This document shows, one piece after another, positions 1 to 8,096 of a DNA stretch of 64,000 nt. Position 1 is the stretch's first letter, and every line of letters starts with the position of its first letter. A program made the position numbers and the translations under genes. The stretch is from Pseudomonas kermanshahensis (GTDB lineage Bacteria; Pseudomonadota; Gammaproteobacteria; Pseudomonadales; Pseudomonadaceae): positions 558,001-622,000 of the forward strand of contig NZ_JABWRY020000001.1 in assembly GCF_014269205.2 (NCBI RefSeq). The letters run 5' to 3'. The notes below the pieces were generated by a model. It searched no databases. It worked only from the letters and a program-made list of their open reading frames with translations, and had not been told where the DNA came from.

Positions 1-490
1 GGCCGCCGATGGCCGAGTTCGGGCCCTTGGCCACTTCCACCGACTCGATGGCGAAGATCTCGCGGGTTTGCGCGCCGGTATCGCGCACGCCGTCCAGGTA
101 GGTGTCGCCCTGGGCGTCGAAGCCGCGGATGAACGGCCGGTCACCTTGCGGGTTGCCGCCTTCACCGGCACCAAAGGTGATGCCAGGTACCGTGCGCAGG
201 GCGTCCTGCAGGCTGAGGGCGTTGGTGTCCTTGATGACCTGCTGCGGGATCACCGTGACCGAGCGTGGGGTGTCTACCAGCGGCGCGGTGTACTTCTGCG
301 ATGAGGCTTTCTCGACCTTGTAGTCGGTGCTGGCCTGTTCGGCCTTGCCGTTGACGCTGGTGGCATCCAGGGTGACGGCGTTGTTGGCGGCAGGCTCGGC
401 AGCGTAGGCGGTCGAGGCAGTGATGGCGACGCCGATGGCGGTCACGATCAGGCGTGGTGAACTCACAGCAGATGGCACGTAGTGACGCAT
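1..490 (-). CDS. piuA: TonB-dependent siderophore receptor, N-terminal part (truncated by window edge)
   Basis: Outer-membrane receptor for a ferric siderophore; only the first 163 residues are in the window. The ATG at 490 is followed by a signal peptide ending near TAYA-AE, then the plug domain: a TonB-box-like stretch, DTPRSVTVIPQQ, LQDALRTVPGITFGAGEGG and FIRGFDAQGDTYLDGVRDTG, all typical of the catecholate (Fiu/PiuA) receptor class. There is no N-terminal signalling (STN) domain, so it should not work through a FecR/FecI pair. It is divergent from piuC, the arrangement known for P. aeruginosa piuA-piuC, which is why I use that symbol. The exact siderophore cannot be read from the plug alone. 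Confidence 0.85.
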   Translation of the reverse strand, partial: MRHYVPSAVSSPRLIVTAIGVAITASTAYAAEPAANNAVTLDATSVNGKAEQASTDYKVEKASSQKYTAPLVDTPRSVTVIPQQVIKDTNALSLQDALRTVPGITFGAGEGGNPQGDRPFIRGFDAQGDTYLDGVRDTGAQTREIFAIESVEVAKGPNSAIGG

Positions 491-550
491 TGGTAAGGAC
501 CTTCCCCAAGGTGATAAGGCGGCGGATCTTAATGTAAGCAATTGTGACTA

Positions 551-569
551 ACAATTGAGAGTCGTTACC
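551..569 (-). promoter_or_regulatory. Possible degenerate Fur box for the receptor gene
   Basis: On the minus strand GGTAACGACTCTCAATTGT matches about 10 of 19 positions of the Fur consensus GATAATGATAATCATTATC. It lies 60-80 bases upstream of the receptor ATG. The match is weak; the location and gene content carry most of the argument. Confidence 0.3.
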
Positions 570-663
570 ATTCGTGAAGAATTTACAATCTTTACAGTTT
601 GCCTTTACGGTTTTCAGTGGCTGAAACGTCTTAAGCGGCGAATGGGGCTTGTGGTATGTAAAA

Positions 664-682
664 GGGAATCAATATCATTGAC
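664..682 (+). promoter_or_regulatory. Probable Fur box upstream of piuC
   Basis: GGGAATCAATATCATTGAC matches about 12 of 19 positions of the Fur consensus, with the half ATATCATT well kept. It ends 29 bases before the piuC ATG, where binding would block transcription under iron-replete conditions. Confidence 0.5.
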
Positions 683-711
683 GCCTTTACATTTGCCCAG
701 GTGCCGCCGCC

Positions 712-1392
712 ATGCTGCTTCACATTCCCGGCCTGTTCGATGCCGACGAACTCACGCGTATCCGCGAGGCGCTGGAGCAGGCTGATTGGGCCGATGGTAA
801 GGTCACTGCCGGGTATCAATCGGCCAAGGCCAAGCACAACCTGCAGTTGCCTGAAGGCCACCCGCTGGCCAAGGAGCTGGGCAGCGCGCTGATCGACCGC
901 CTCTGGAACACCCCGCGCTTCATGTCGGCAGCGCTGCCGCACAAGGTGTTTCCACCGCTGATCAACTGCTACCGCGAAGGCGGCAACTTCGGCTTCCACA
1001 TCGACAATGCGCTGCGCCAGCCCAAGGGCAGCCCGGAGCGCGTGCGTACCGACCTGTCCTCGACGCTGTTCCTCAGCGACCCGGACAGCTACGACGGCGG
1101 CGAACTGGTGATTCAGGACACTTACGGCGTGCAGCAGGTCAAGTTGGCAGCTGGCGACCTGGTGCTGTACCCCGGCACCAGCCTGCACAAGGTCAACCCG
1201 GTGACCCGCGGCCAGCGTTATGCGGCGTTTTTCTGGACGCAGAGCCTGGTACGCGAGGACAGCCAGCGTGCGCTGCTGTTCGAGATGGACAATGCCATCC
1301 AGCAACTCACTGCCGATGTGCCCGATCACCCATCGCTGCTGCAGTTGACGGGGACTTACCACAACCTGCTGCGCCGCTGGGCTGAGGTCTGA
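712..1392 (+). CDS. piuC: PKHD-type Fe(II)/2-oxoglutarate hydroxylase PiuC
   Basis: 226-residue 2-oxoglutarate- and Fe(II)-dependent dioxygenase, the usual PiuC length. The metal triad is visible: H96 and D98 in FGFHIDN, and H159 in TSLHKVNPV, followed by the 2-oxoglutarate-binding Arg in [10 protein letters not shown]. Family members hydroxylate peptidyl or small-molecule targets; the substrate of PiuC is not established. It sits divergently from the siderophore receptor and 3 bases ahead of the Sel1-repeat gene, so the two plus-strand genes are probably co-transcribed and iron-repressed through the upstream Fur-box candidate. The ATG at 712 is preceded by AGGTG at about 9 bases. Confidence 0.92.
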   Translation: MLLHIPGLFDADELTRIREALEQADWADGKVTAGYQSAKAKHNLQLPEGHPLAKELGSALIDRLWNTPRFMSAALPHKVFPPLINCYREGGNFGFHIDNALRQPKGSPERVRTDLSSTLFLSDPDSYDGGELVIQDTYGVQQVKLAAGDLVLYPGTSLHKVNPVTRGQRYAAFFWTQSLVREDSQRALLFEMDNAIQQLTADVPDHPSLLQLTGTYHNLLRRWAEV

Positions 1393-1395
1393 ACC

Positions 1396-2145
1396 GTGTC
1401 ATACCCGTTGCGTCGTGAAGAAGTGGTGGATGTTGCAGGCCTCAAGGCCATGCTCGAAGACAGCCCCGGCAAGGCGGCCCAGGCGATCCTGGCGGCAGCG
1501 GGGGAGGGGGTGGTCGAGGCGCAGTTGCTGCTGGGTCAGATTCTGCTGGATGGGCGCGGTATTGAGCAGGATGTAGACCTGGCCCGGCGCTGGTTCGCCA
1601 TTGCCACGCAGGGAGGCAGTGTCATGGCCTGCAATATGCTGGGGCGTTGCCTGGAGCATGGCTGGGGCGGTGAAGTCAGCCTTACGCAGGCGGCCATTCA
1701 CTATGCCCGGGCGGCAGACGCCGGGCTGGACTGGGGCCTTTACAATTTGGGCAACCTGCTGGCCACCGGGCGCGGGGTGCCGGCCAATCAGGCCCAGGCC
1801 TTGGTCTGTTACGAGAAGGCCGCACAGTTGGGGCATGCCAAGTCGATGAACCTGTACGGGCGTTACCTGGAACAGGGCATTGCCACGGCGGCAAGCCCGG
1901 CGCGGGCGGTGCGCTGGTATCGGCGTTCGGCCGAGGCGGGGGACTTTCGCGGGATGTTCAGTTTGGCGATGGTGCTGGTTGAGCGGGGGCAACTGGCTGA
2001 AGCCGGGCCTTGGCTGGAGCGGGCGCGGGTTGAGGGGAATGTGAATTTCTTGCGCAGTGCGGTAGCGACATTGCGCGGGGCAGGGCCGTTGCTGGCGGGG
2101 TATGCAGCAGGGTATGCCGAGGAACTCGAACAGCGCGGGGAATGA
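1396..2145 (+). CDS. Sel1-repeat (tetratricopeptide-like) protein
   Basis: 249 residues made mostly of Sel1-like alpha-helical repeats (for example AQLLLGQILLDGRG, ACNMLGRCLEHGWG, GLYNLGNLLATGRGVP, SMNLYGRYLEQG). Such repeats act as protein-protein scaffolds. GTG start with GAGG 8 bases upstream; no signal peptide, so it is predicted to be cytoplasmic. The linkage with piuC is the same as in P. aeruginosa (PA4515-PA4516), suggesting a conserved partnership in iron-limited cells, but no enzymatic role is visible. Confidence 0.85.
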   Translation: MSYPLRREEVVDVAGLKAMLEDSPGKAAQAILAAAGEGVVEAQLLLGQILLDGRGIEQDVDLARRWFAIATQGGSVMACNMLGRCLEHGWGGEVSLTQAAIHYARAADAGLDWGLYNLGNLLATGRGVPANQAQALVCYEKAAQLGHAKSMNLYGRYLEQGIATAASPARAVRWYRRSAEAGDFRGMFSLAMVLVERGQLAEAGPWLERARVEGNVNFLRSAVATLRGAGPLLAGYAAGYAEELEQRGE

Positions 2146-2158
2146 TGTCTAGACGGCT

Positions 2159-2252
2159 GGCCTCTTCGCGGGGCAAGCCCGCTCCCACAAGTTATCTGTT
2201 GCCTGTGGCACATCAGGGTCCTGTGGGAGCGGGCTTGCCCCGCGAAGAGGCC
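2159..2252. repeat. REP pair, inverted
   Basis: Two inverted copies of the P. putida REP core (GGGCAAGCCCGCTCCCACA and its complement) flanked by GGCCTCTTCGCGG, separated by about 34 bases, in the convergent gap between the Sel1 gene and speC. Confidence 0.9.
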
Positions 2253-2271
2253 GGCACAAGCCAGCACACAT

Positions 2272-2296
2272 GAAAACGGGGCCTTGCGGCCCCGTT
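2272..2296 (-). terminator. Rho-independent terminator of speC
   Basis: Read on the minus strand, ACGGGGCC-GCAA-GGCCCCGT forms an 8-bp GC stem with a GCAA tetraloop followed by TTTTC, starting 6 bases after the speC stop codon. Confidence 0.8.
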
Positions 2297-2301
2297 GTTC
2301 A

Positions 2302-3465
2302 TTACAGGTAGTAGGCCTTCAGCGGCGGGAAGCCGTTGAATTCCACCGCGCTGTAGCTGGTGGTGTAGGCACCGGTCGACAGCCAGTACAGGCGGTCACC
2401 GATCGCCAGGTTCAGCGGCAGGCCGTACTTGTAGTGCTCGTACATGATGTCGGCGCTGTCGCACGTCGGGCCGGCGATGACCACTTCTTCCATCTCGCCT
2501 TTCTTCTCGGTCCAGATCGGGAACTTGATGGACTCGTCCATGGTTTCGATCAGGCCCGAGAACTTGCCCACGTCGGTGTACACCCAGCGCTCGACCGCGG
2601 TGCGCGACTTGCGCGCCACCAGCACCACTTCGCTGACCAGGATGCCGGCGTTGGCGATCAGCGAACGGCCTGGCTCGAGGATGATTTCCGGCAGGTCGTC
2701 ACCGAAGTCTTCCTTCAGGAAGCGGATGATTTCTTCGGCGTAGGTTTCGAGGCTGTTGGTACGGGTGATGTAGTTGGCCGGGAAGCCGCCACCCATGTTG
2801 ATCAGCTTCAGTTCGATGCCGTCTTCTTCTTTCAGGCGCTCGAAGATCACCTTGACCTTGGCGATGGCAGCGTCCCAGACGCTGATGTCGCGCTGCTGCG
2901 AGCCCACGTGGAAGGAGATGCCGTAGGGCACCAGGCCCAGGTCGCGGGCGAGGATCAGCAGGTCCATGGCCATGTCGGTCTGGCAGCCGAATTTGCGCGA
3001 CAGCGGCCAGTCGGCAGTGGTCGAGCCTTCAGTGAGGATACGCACGTAAACCTTGGAGCCCGGTGCGGCCTTGGCGATGTTGCGCAGGTCGGCTTCCGAG
3101 TCGGTGGCATACAGGCGCACGCCCTTCTCGTAGAAGTAGCGGATGTCCTTGGATTTCTTGATGGTGTTGCCGTAGCTGATGCGGTCGGCGCTGACGCCAC
3201 GGTCCATCACTTTGTCCAGCTCGTAGATCGAGGCGATGTCGAAGCTCGAACCTTTTTCTTTGAGCAGGTCGATGATCTCGACCGCCGGGTTGGCCTTGAC
3301 CGCGTAGTAGACCTTGGCGAATTCGAAACCGGCGCGCAGGTCGTCATAGGCCTGGCTGATCATCTGGGTATCGATGAGTACGAACGGGGTTTCCTGCTTG
3401 TCGGCGAACGCCTTCATTTTCTGGAAGGTGTCACGCGCGAAATAGTCTTCGACCTGGATCGACAT
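2302..3465 (-). CDS. speC: Ornithine decarboxylase (fold III, PLP-dependent)
   Basis: Decarboxylates ornithine to putrescine, the first committed step of polyamine synthesis. It is the eukaryotic-type alanine-racemase-fold enzyme: PLP lysine K57 in AVKANP, the phosphate-binding glycine stretch NMGGGFP, EPGRS, and the active-site cysteine C335 in GPTCDS. 387 residues from the ATG at 3465, which has GGAG 9 bases upstream; an ATG five codons earlier (3480) lacks a good ribosome site. Related enzymes can also take lysine, and sequence alone does not exclude dual specificity. It has its own terminator and a 500-base upstream region containing a possible leader ORF. Confidence 0.9.
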   Translation of the reverse strand: MSIQVEDYFARDTFQKMKAFADKQETPFVLIDTQMISQAYDDLRAGFEFAKVYYAVKANPAVEIIDLLKEKGSSFDIASIYELDKVMDRGVSADRISYGNTIKKSKDIRYFYEKGVRLYATDSEADLRNIAKAAPGSKVYVRILTEGSTTADWPLSRKFGCQTDMAMDLLILARDLGLVPYGISFHVGSQQRDISVWDAAIAKVKVIFERLKEEDGIELKLINMGGGFPANYITRTNSLETYAEEIIRFLKEDFGDDLPEIILEPGRSLIANAGILVSEVVLVARKSRTAVERWVYTDVGKFSGLIETMDESIKFPIWTEKKGEMEEVVIAGPTCDSADIMYEHYKYGLPLNLAIGDRLYWLSTGAYTTSYSAVEFNGFPPLKAYYL

Positions 3466-3547
3466 GCTCAGGGACTCCATGGGCAAACTGAAAAGATAAG
3501 TGGCTGCAAACTGAACGTCCTCCGTATCCCCACTTTGGTTCGCCTAC

Positions 3548-3685
3548 TCAGTACTTGAGCCGGATGGATCGTTTCCAGCATGGACGTTCGGCGCGCACTT
3601 TAGGGCGTGAAGAATGCAAGATCAACAGGCAATCCGGGCGTGTTCGTCGCGGATCGACGACCTGCCATTTGAATAACCGACTCAT
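3548..3685 (-). CDS. Possible leader peptide upstream of speC
   Basis: An ATG-to-TGA reading frame of 45 codons ending 82 bases before the speC start. The product starts MSRLFKWQVVDPRRTRPD and ends WKRSIRLKY, is very basic, and uses codons rare in this genome (TTA, CGA CGA ACA, TCT TCA). Ribosome site is weak (GAGGGG about 15 bases upstream). It could be a regulatory leader, by analogy with the ornithine-sensing speFL leader of E. coli speF, or simply non-coding sequence. Not similar in sequence to SpeFL as far as I can tell. Confidence 0.25.
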   Translation of the reverse strand: MSRLFKWQVVDPRRTRPDCLLILHSSRPKVRAERPCWKRSIRLKY

Positions 3686-3745
3686 GTGACCGGCAGATGT
3701 TCCCCTCGATGTTTGAAGCGTTAAATATTGTGGAAGGACCCTCCC

Positions 3746-3820
3746 GGCCTCTTCGCGGGCAAGCCCGCTCCCACAGGGTTTGCAGGGCTTGTGTGGGAGC
3801 GGGCTTGCCCGCGAACAGGC
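3746..3820. repeat. REP pair, inverted
   Basis: Two inverted REP cores in the variant GCGGGCAAGCCCGCTCCCAC, about 20 bases apart, between speC and fecI. Confidence 0.9.
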
Positions 3821-3916
3821 GCAAGGTGTTCATATTTATGGCCACGCTCTTCAGGCACTTCCGTCCATGAAATCCGCAAAAATTTTTTGTTACCGACTGG
3901 CGGATTTTCCGGTTTT

Positions 3917-3936
3917 GATGAGAAACATTACTATTC
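3917..3936 (+). promoter_or_regulatory. Candidate Fur site upstream of the FecI-type sigma factor
   Basis: GATGAGAAACATTACTATTC resembles the AT-rich NATNAT-type Fur array, 34 bases before the GTG start. FecI-type genes in Pseudomonas are normally Fur-repressed; the sequence match by itself is only moderate. Confidence 0.4.
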
Positions 3937-3969
3937 GCACCCTAGTCTGCCTCCCTGACGACCCCCACC

Positions 3970-4452
3970 GTGTCCGCACACAAAGGCTTCCTCGACCACT
4001 ACCATGAGCTGATCGGCACCTGGACGCGCAAGCTGCGCAGTCGCCAGCAGGCCGAGGACCTCACGCACGATGCCTTCGTCAGGGTTCTGGAGAACCCCCG
4101 CGAGCAGGTCGAGCAGCCACGCGCTTACCTGCACCAGACGGCGCGCAACATTGCGGTGGATGGTTTTCGCCGCGAGGATCGGCGCCAGGCGCTGGAAGTG
4201 TTCGATGAAAGCAGCACAAGCAGCAGCGGCGACCCCGAAGCCTACGTGCACGCCCTGGAGCTGGCCGACAGCGTCGAACGGGCGCTGGCCGAATTGCCCC
4301 TCAACTGCCGCTGTGTGTTCATCTGGCAGAAGCTCGAAGGCCTGACCCAGGCCGAGATCGCTCAGCGCATGGGCTTGAGCAAGAACATGGTCGAAAAGTA
4401 TATGATCCGCACGCTCCGACACCTGCGTGAACACCTGGATGTGTCGGGATGA
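3970..4452 (+). CDS. fecI: ECF sigma factor, FecI type
   Basis: 160-residue extracytoplasmic-function sigma factor. Region 2 covers about residues 10-75 (DLTHDAFVRVL, RAYLHQTARNIAVDGFRRE) and region 4 about 105-155 (LNCRCVFIWQKLEGLTQAEIAQRMGLSKNMVEKYMIRTLRHLREHL), a helix-turn-helix that reads the -35 element of its target promoter. GTG start. The stop codon overlaps the beginning of the fecR reading frame and the three genes fecI-fecR-fecA form a surface-signalling cassette: siderophore binding at the receptor releases this sigma factor to transcribe the receptor gene. Specific ligand unknown; the symbol marks the family. Confidence 0.9.
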   Translation: MSAHKGFLDHYHELIGTWTRKLRSRQQAEDLTHDAFVRVLENPREQVEQPRAYLHQTARNIAVDGFRREDRRQALEVFDESSTSSSGDPEAYVHALELADSVERALAELPLNCRCVFIWQKLEGLTQAEIAQRMGLSKNMVEKYMIRTLRHLREHLDVSG

Positions 4453-4469
4453 TGAGTCAGGAGACCTCG

Positions 4470-5432
4470 ATGAAACAGCACGGCACCGACACCGTCCGCA
4501 AGCAGGCGGCCGAATGGTTCGCCCGCGTGCAGGACGCGCCGCGGGATGCCGAGCTGCAGGCGCGCTTGCACACCTGGTTGGCAGCGGACCCGCGCCATCG
4601 CGATGAATTCGAGCAGCTTGCCAGCCTGTGGCGCGCCGCCGACTTCATTCCGCGCCAGCGCCTCGAGGCGCTGTGCCAAGCAGAGCCCGTGCATCAACTG
4701 CCACGGCGGCGCCTGGTACGCCAGGCACTGGCGGCCGGGGTGGCAGTGGTTGCCCTGGGGCTGGGTTGGAGTGGCTGGCAGTACCAGCGCCTCAACCATC
4801 AGGGCCAGTTGCAGACCGCCTTTGCCGAACGTCGGCAGGTCGAGTTGCCGGATGGGTCGCAGCTGACGCTGAACGGCGGCACGCAACTGCAGGTTGATTT
4901 CAGCGCCGGGCGCCGGCACATCCAGCTGAATGCCGGCGAAGCCATGTTCATCGTGGCCCACGACAGCAGCCGGCCGTTTGTGGTCGATACCGCCCAAGGC
5001 AGCGTGACCGTCATCGGCACCCGCTTCGATGTGCGCCTGGACCCGGCCGCCACCCGCGTGGCGGTGGAGCAGGGTTCGGTGCGTGTGCAGGGCAAGGATG
5101 CCTCGCAGGCGCAACTGACGGCCGGCCTGGGCGCGCACATAGATGCACAAGGCAAGGTGACGCCTCCCTTCGCGGTCAATGCCGCCGCGCTCACCGCCTG
5201 GCGCCAGGGCAAGCTGGTGTTCGACAACGCCACCCTGGCCGAGGTGGTGGCCGAAGTGTCGCGCTACCGCACTGAGCCGCTGCGCGTTGCCCCCGGCAAG
5301 GTGGCGCAGTTGCGCCTGTCCAGCACCTTCAGCAGCGACGACACCGATGCCTTGCTGCGCGCCTTGCCGAGCATTCTGCCGGTGGCCATCAAAGCCCATG
5401 AAGACGGTTCTCGCGAAATAATCGCGAAATAG
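4470..5432 (+). CDS. fecR: FecR-type transmembrane sigma factor regulator
   Basis: 320-residue inner-membrane protein that carries the signal from the receptor to the sigma factor. N-terminal cytoplasmic DUF4880 part (AAEWFARVQDAP, ADPRHRDEFEQLASLWRAA), one membrane helix at about residues 82-102, then the periplasmic FecR domain (GEAMFIVAHDSSRPFVVDT, GTRFDVR) and the C-terminal DUF4974-like domain that contacts the STN domain of the receptor. The start at 4470 has AGGAG 6 bases upstream; in-frame ATGs at 4449 and 4452 overlap the fecI stop and lack that spacing. Directly followed by the receptor gene. Confidence 0.9.
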   Translation: MKQHGTDTVRKQAAEWFARVQDAPRDAELQARLHTWLAADPRHRDEFEQLASLWRAADFIPRQRLEALCQAEPVHQLPRRRLVRQALAAGVAVVALGLGWSGWQYQRLNHQGQLQTAFAERRQVELPDGSQLTLNGGTQLQVDFSAGRRHIQLNAGEAMFIVAHDSSRPFVVDTAQGSVTVIGTRFDVRLDPAATRVAVEQGSVRVQGKDASQAQLTAGLGAHIDAQGKVTPPFAVNAAALTAWRQGKLVFDNATLAEVVAEVSRYRTEPLRVAPGKVAQLRLSSTFSSDDTDALLRALPSILPVAIKAHEDGSREIIAK

Positions 5433-5540
5433 ATTCAGGTTTTTTTCAGCCCGTTCGTCTTCCTCGCCAGCTGCAACTGCCAAGCATTTCCATTTGCATG
5501 CGGTTGGCGTTTATCCCGAACTTCAGGATGTCTCGACGAC

Positions 5541-7970
5541 GTGAACAACAACAAGCCTTTCCCACGCGTGCGCGCCCTGGCGCTGGCCCTTGCGGTCAGT
5601 GCCGTGGCCGTCAACAGCCAGGCCGAGCAGGCCGACACTGCCATTCAGATCCAGGCGCAACCGCTGGCTTCGGCGCTGAGCCAGCTGGGCCAACAAACCA
5701 ACCTGCAGCTGTTCTACAGCCCGGAGCTTGTGGCTGGTAAGCAGGCCCCGGCAGTGTCCGGCAACCTGGCGCCGGTGCAGGCGCTGCAACAGTTGCTGCA
5801 AGGCAGCGGGCTGACGTTCGAGGTGTCGCAGGACACCGTGGTGGTCAAGCCACTGCCCACCACGCTCGACCTGGGCAGCGGTAGCCTGGAGCTGGCGCCC
5901 ACTGACATCAAGGTTGTCGGCGACTGGCTGGGCGATGCTGACCAGGCCGTGGTCCAGAACCACCCAGGCGCGCGCACCGTGGTGCGGCGTGAGGCCATGG
6001 TGGAGAAGGGCGCGATGAACGTGCGCGACGTGCTGCGCGGTATCCCTGGCGTACAGGTGCAGGACTCCAACGGCACCGGTGGCAGCGACCTGTCCCTGAA
6101 CGTTGGCGTGCGCGGCCTGACTTCGCGTTTGTCGCCACGCTCGACCGTGTTGATCGATGGCATCCCGGCTGCCTTCGCCCCTTATGGCCAGCCGCAGTTG
6201 TCGATGGCGCCGATCTCTTCGGGCAACCTCGACAGCATCGACGTGGTGCGCGGTGCCGGCTCTGTGCGCTATGGCCCGCAGAACGTCGGAGGGGTGATCA
6301 ACTTCGTCACCCGGGCAATCCCGGAGCAGGCCTCGGCACAACTTTCCACCACCCTTGAAACCTCGCAGCACGGCGGCTGGAAGCACACCGAATCGGCCTT
6401 CGTCGGCGGCACCGCCGACAACGGCATCGGCGTTGCGCTGTTGTACACCGGGGTGAACGGCAACGGCTACCGCGAGAGCAACAACGGCAACGACATCGAC
6501 GACGTCATCCTCAAGACCCACTGGGCGCCGACCGACGTCGACGAGTTCTGGCTCAACTTCCACTACTACGATGGCCGTGCCGACATGCCCGGTGGCTTGA
6601 CCCAAGCTCAGTACGACAGCAACCCGTACCAGTCGCTGCGTGACTACGACTACTTTGCCGGCCGGCGCAAAGACGTGTCGTTCAAGTGGCAGCGCCAGCT
6701 CGACGACGCCACCCAGTTCGAAGTGCTGACCTACTACACCGACAGTTTTCGCGGCAGTGCCATCGCCTCGCGTGACATGAAGACCCTGTCCTCGTACCCA
6801 CGCAACTACCACACCTTCGCCATCGAGCCGCGGGTGTCGCGGATCTTCTTCGCCGGCCCGACCACCCAGGAAGTCAGTGTTGGCTATCGCTACCTGAAAG
6901 AAGCCATGCGCGAGCAGTCGACCCGCCTGGCGCTGATCGACAACGTACCGACGTCGACCCCGACCGCCGATGGCCACGTGTTCCAGGACCGCAGCGGCGG
7001 CACCGAAGCCAGCGCCTACTACATCGATGACAAGATCGACGTCGGCAACTGGACCATCACCCCGGGCGTGCGCTTTGAGCACATCAACACCGACTGGCGC
7101 GACCGCCCGGTGCTGGACGCCAACAACCGCCCGGTGGCGGAGAAAAAGCGCAGCATCACCAGCAACGAGCCGCTGCCGGCGCTGAGTGTGATGTACCACC
7201 TCTCCGATGCCTGGAAGGTGTTCGCCAACTACGAGACCTCGTTCGGCAGCCTGCAGTACTTCCAGCTGGGCCAAGGCGGCACCGGCAACAGCACGGCCAA
7301 TGGCCTAGAGCCGGAAAAGGCCAGGACCTACGAGGTTGGTACGCGTTATGACAATGGCGGCTTCGCCGGTGAGCTGACAGCGTTCTATATCGACTTCGAT
7401 GACGAGCTGCAGTACATCAGCAACGATGTCGGCTGGACCAACCTGGGTGCGACCAAGCACCAAGGGATCGAGGCGTCGGTGCGCTATGACCTGGCCGGGC
7501 TGGATGCACGGCTGGAGGGGTTGTCGGTCAATGGCGGCTATACCTATACCCGCGCGACATACGAGGGGGAGATTCCTGGCTTCAAGGGCCGTGACCTGCC
7601 GTTCTACTCACGCCAGGTGGCCACTGCCGGCGTGCGTTACGCGGTCAACCACTGGACCTGGAACCTGGACGCCTACGCTCAATCCAAACAGCGCGCGCCG
7701 GGTACCGGTATCAATGCCGATGGCAGCTTCAATGGCGACTACATCACCGAACCGAGTGCCGATGGGCAGTACGGCGACATTCCGGGCTACGTGACCTGGC
7801 ATGCCCGCGGTGGGTACGACTTCGGGCCGAAGTTGTCCAACCTGACGCTGGCGGCGGGGGTGAAGAACCTGTTCGACAAGCAGTATTTCACCCGCTCCAG
7901 CGATAACAATGCGGGCATTTATGTGGGTGAGCCGCGGACGTTCTATGTGCAGGCCAGTGTAGGGTTCTGA
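5541..7970 (+). CDS. fecA: FecA-like TonB-dependent receptor with signalling domain
   Basis: 809-residue outer-membrane ferric-chelate receptor. Signal peptide of about 28 residues (ending NSQA-EQ), STN signalling domain about residues 35-115 (IQAQPLASALSQLGQQTN), plug domain from about 125 (VVGDWLGDA, NVRDVLRGIPGVQVQD, GVRGLTSR, STVLIDGIP, APYGQPQLS, VRGAGSVRYGPQNVGGVINF) and a 22-strand barrel ending YVQASVGF with terminal Phe. The VVGDWLGDA and APYGQPQLS segments resemble E. coli FecA closely, so ferric citrate or a related carboxylate chelate is a reasonable guess, not proof. GTG start at 5541; the nearby ATG at 5529 is out of frame. Likely transcribed by the adjacent FecI-type sigma factor from the 108-base gap after fecR. 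Confidence 0.9.
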   Translation: MNNNKPFPRVRALALALAVSAVAVNSQAEQADTAIQIQAQPLASALSQLGQQTNLQLFYSPELVAGKQAPAVSGNLAPVQALQQLLQGSGLTFEVSQDTVVVKPLPTTLDLGSGSLELAPTDIKVVGDWLGDADQAVVQNHPGARTVVRREAMVEKGAMNVRDVLRGIPGVQVQDSNGTGGSDLSLNVGVRGLTSRLSPRSTVLIDGIPAAFAPYGQPQLSMAPISSGNLDSIDVVRGAGSVRYGPQNVGGVINFVTRAIPEQASAQLSTTLETSQHGGWKHTESAFVGGTADNGIGVALLYTGVNGNGYRESNNGNDIDDVILKTHWAPTDVDEFWLNFHYYDGRADMPGGLTQAQYDSNPYQSLRDYDYFAGRRKDVSFKWQRQLDDATQFEVLTYYTDSFRGSAIASRDMKTLSSYPRNYHTFAIEPRVSRIFFAGPTTQEVSVGYRYLKEAMREQSTRLALIDNVPTSTPTADGHVFQDRSGGTEASAYYIDDKIDVGNWTITPGVRFEHINTDWRDRPVLDANNRPVAEKKRSITSNEPLPALSVMYHLSDAWKVFANYETSFGSLQYFQLGQGGTGNSTANGLEPEKARTYEVGTRYDNGGFAGELTAFYIDFDDELQYISNDVGWTNLGATKHQGIEASVRYDLAGLDARLEGLSVNGGYTYTRATYEGEIPGFKGRDLPFYSRQVATAGVRYAVNHWTWNLDAYAQSKQRAPGTGINADGSFNGDYITEPSADGQYGDIPGYVTWHARGGYDFGPKLSNLTLAAGVKNLFDKQYFTRSSDNNAGIYVGEPRTFYVQASVGF

Positions 7971-7980
7971 TAGTGCGTCG

Positions 7981-8070
7981 CCTGCTTCGCGGGACAAGCC
8001 CGCTCCCACAGGACTTTTGCAAGCCTTGAGGCTGGTGCTTAACCTGTGGGAGCGGGCTTGCCCCGCGAAT
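7981..8070. repeat. REP pair, inverted
   Basis: Two inverted REP cores (GACAAGCCCGCTCCCACAG / CTGTGGGAGCGGGCTTGCCCC) in the convergent gap after the receptor gene. Confidence 0.88.
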
Positions 8071-8096
8071 GGGGCGCAAAGCGCCCCCGGCTTTTA
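8071..8096 (+). terminator. Probable terminator of the receptor gene
   Basis: GGGGCGC-AAA-GCGCCCC stem followed by CGGCTTTTA on the plus strand. The complementary strand lacks a T-run, so it serves the plus-strand gene better than the minus-strand transporter. Confidence 0.55.

Larger units (their letters stand above)
3466..3969. other. 504-base intergenic region between speC and fecI
   Basis: Divergent promoter region. Reading from left to right it holds the speC 5' leader with a possible 45-codon ORF (3548-3685, minus strand), a REP pair (3746-3820) and a candidate Fur site ahead of the sigma factor (3917-3936). I see no other gene in it. Confidence 0.7.

Noticed and set aside
5523..7274. 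583-codon open frame opposite the FecA-like receptor gene
   Set aside because: Mirror frame of a high-GC gene; no ribosome site, no domain, and the plus strand encodes a complete recognisable receptor.
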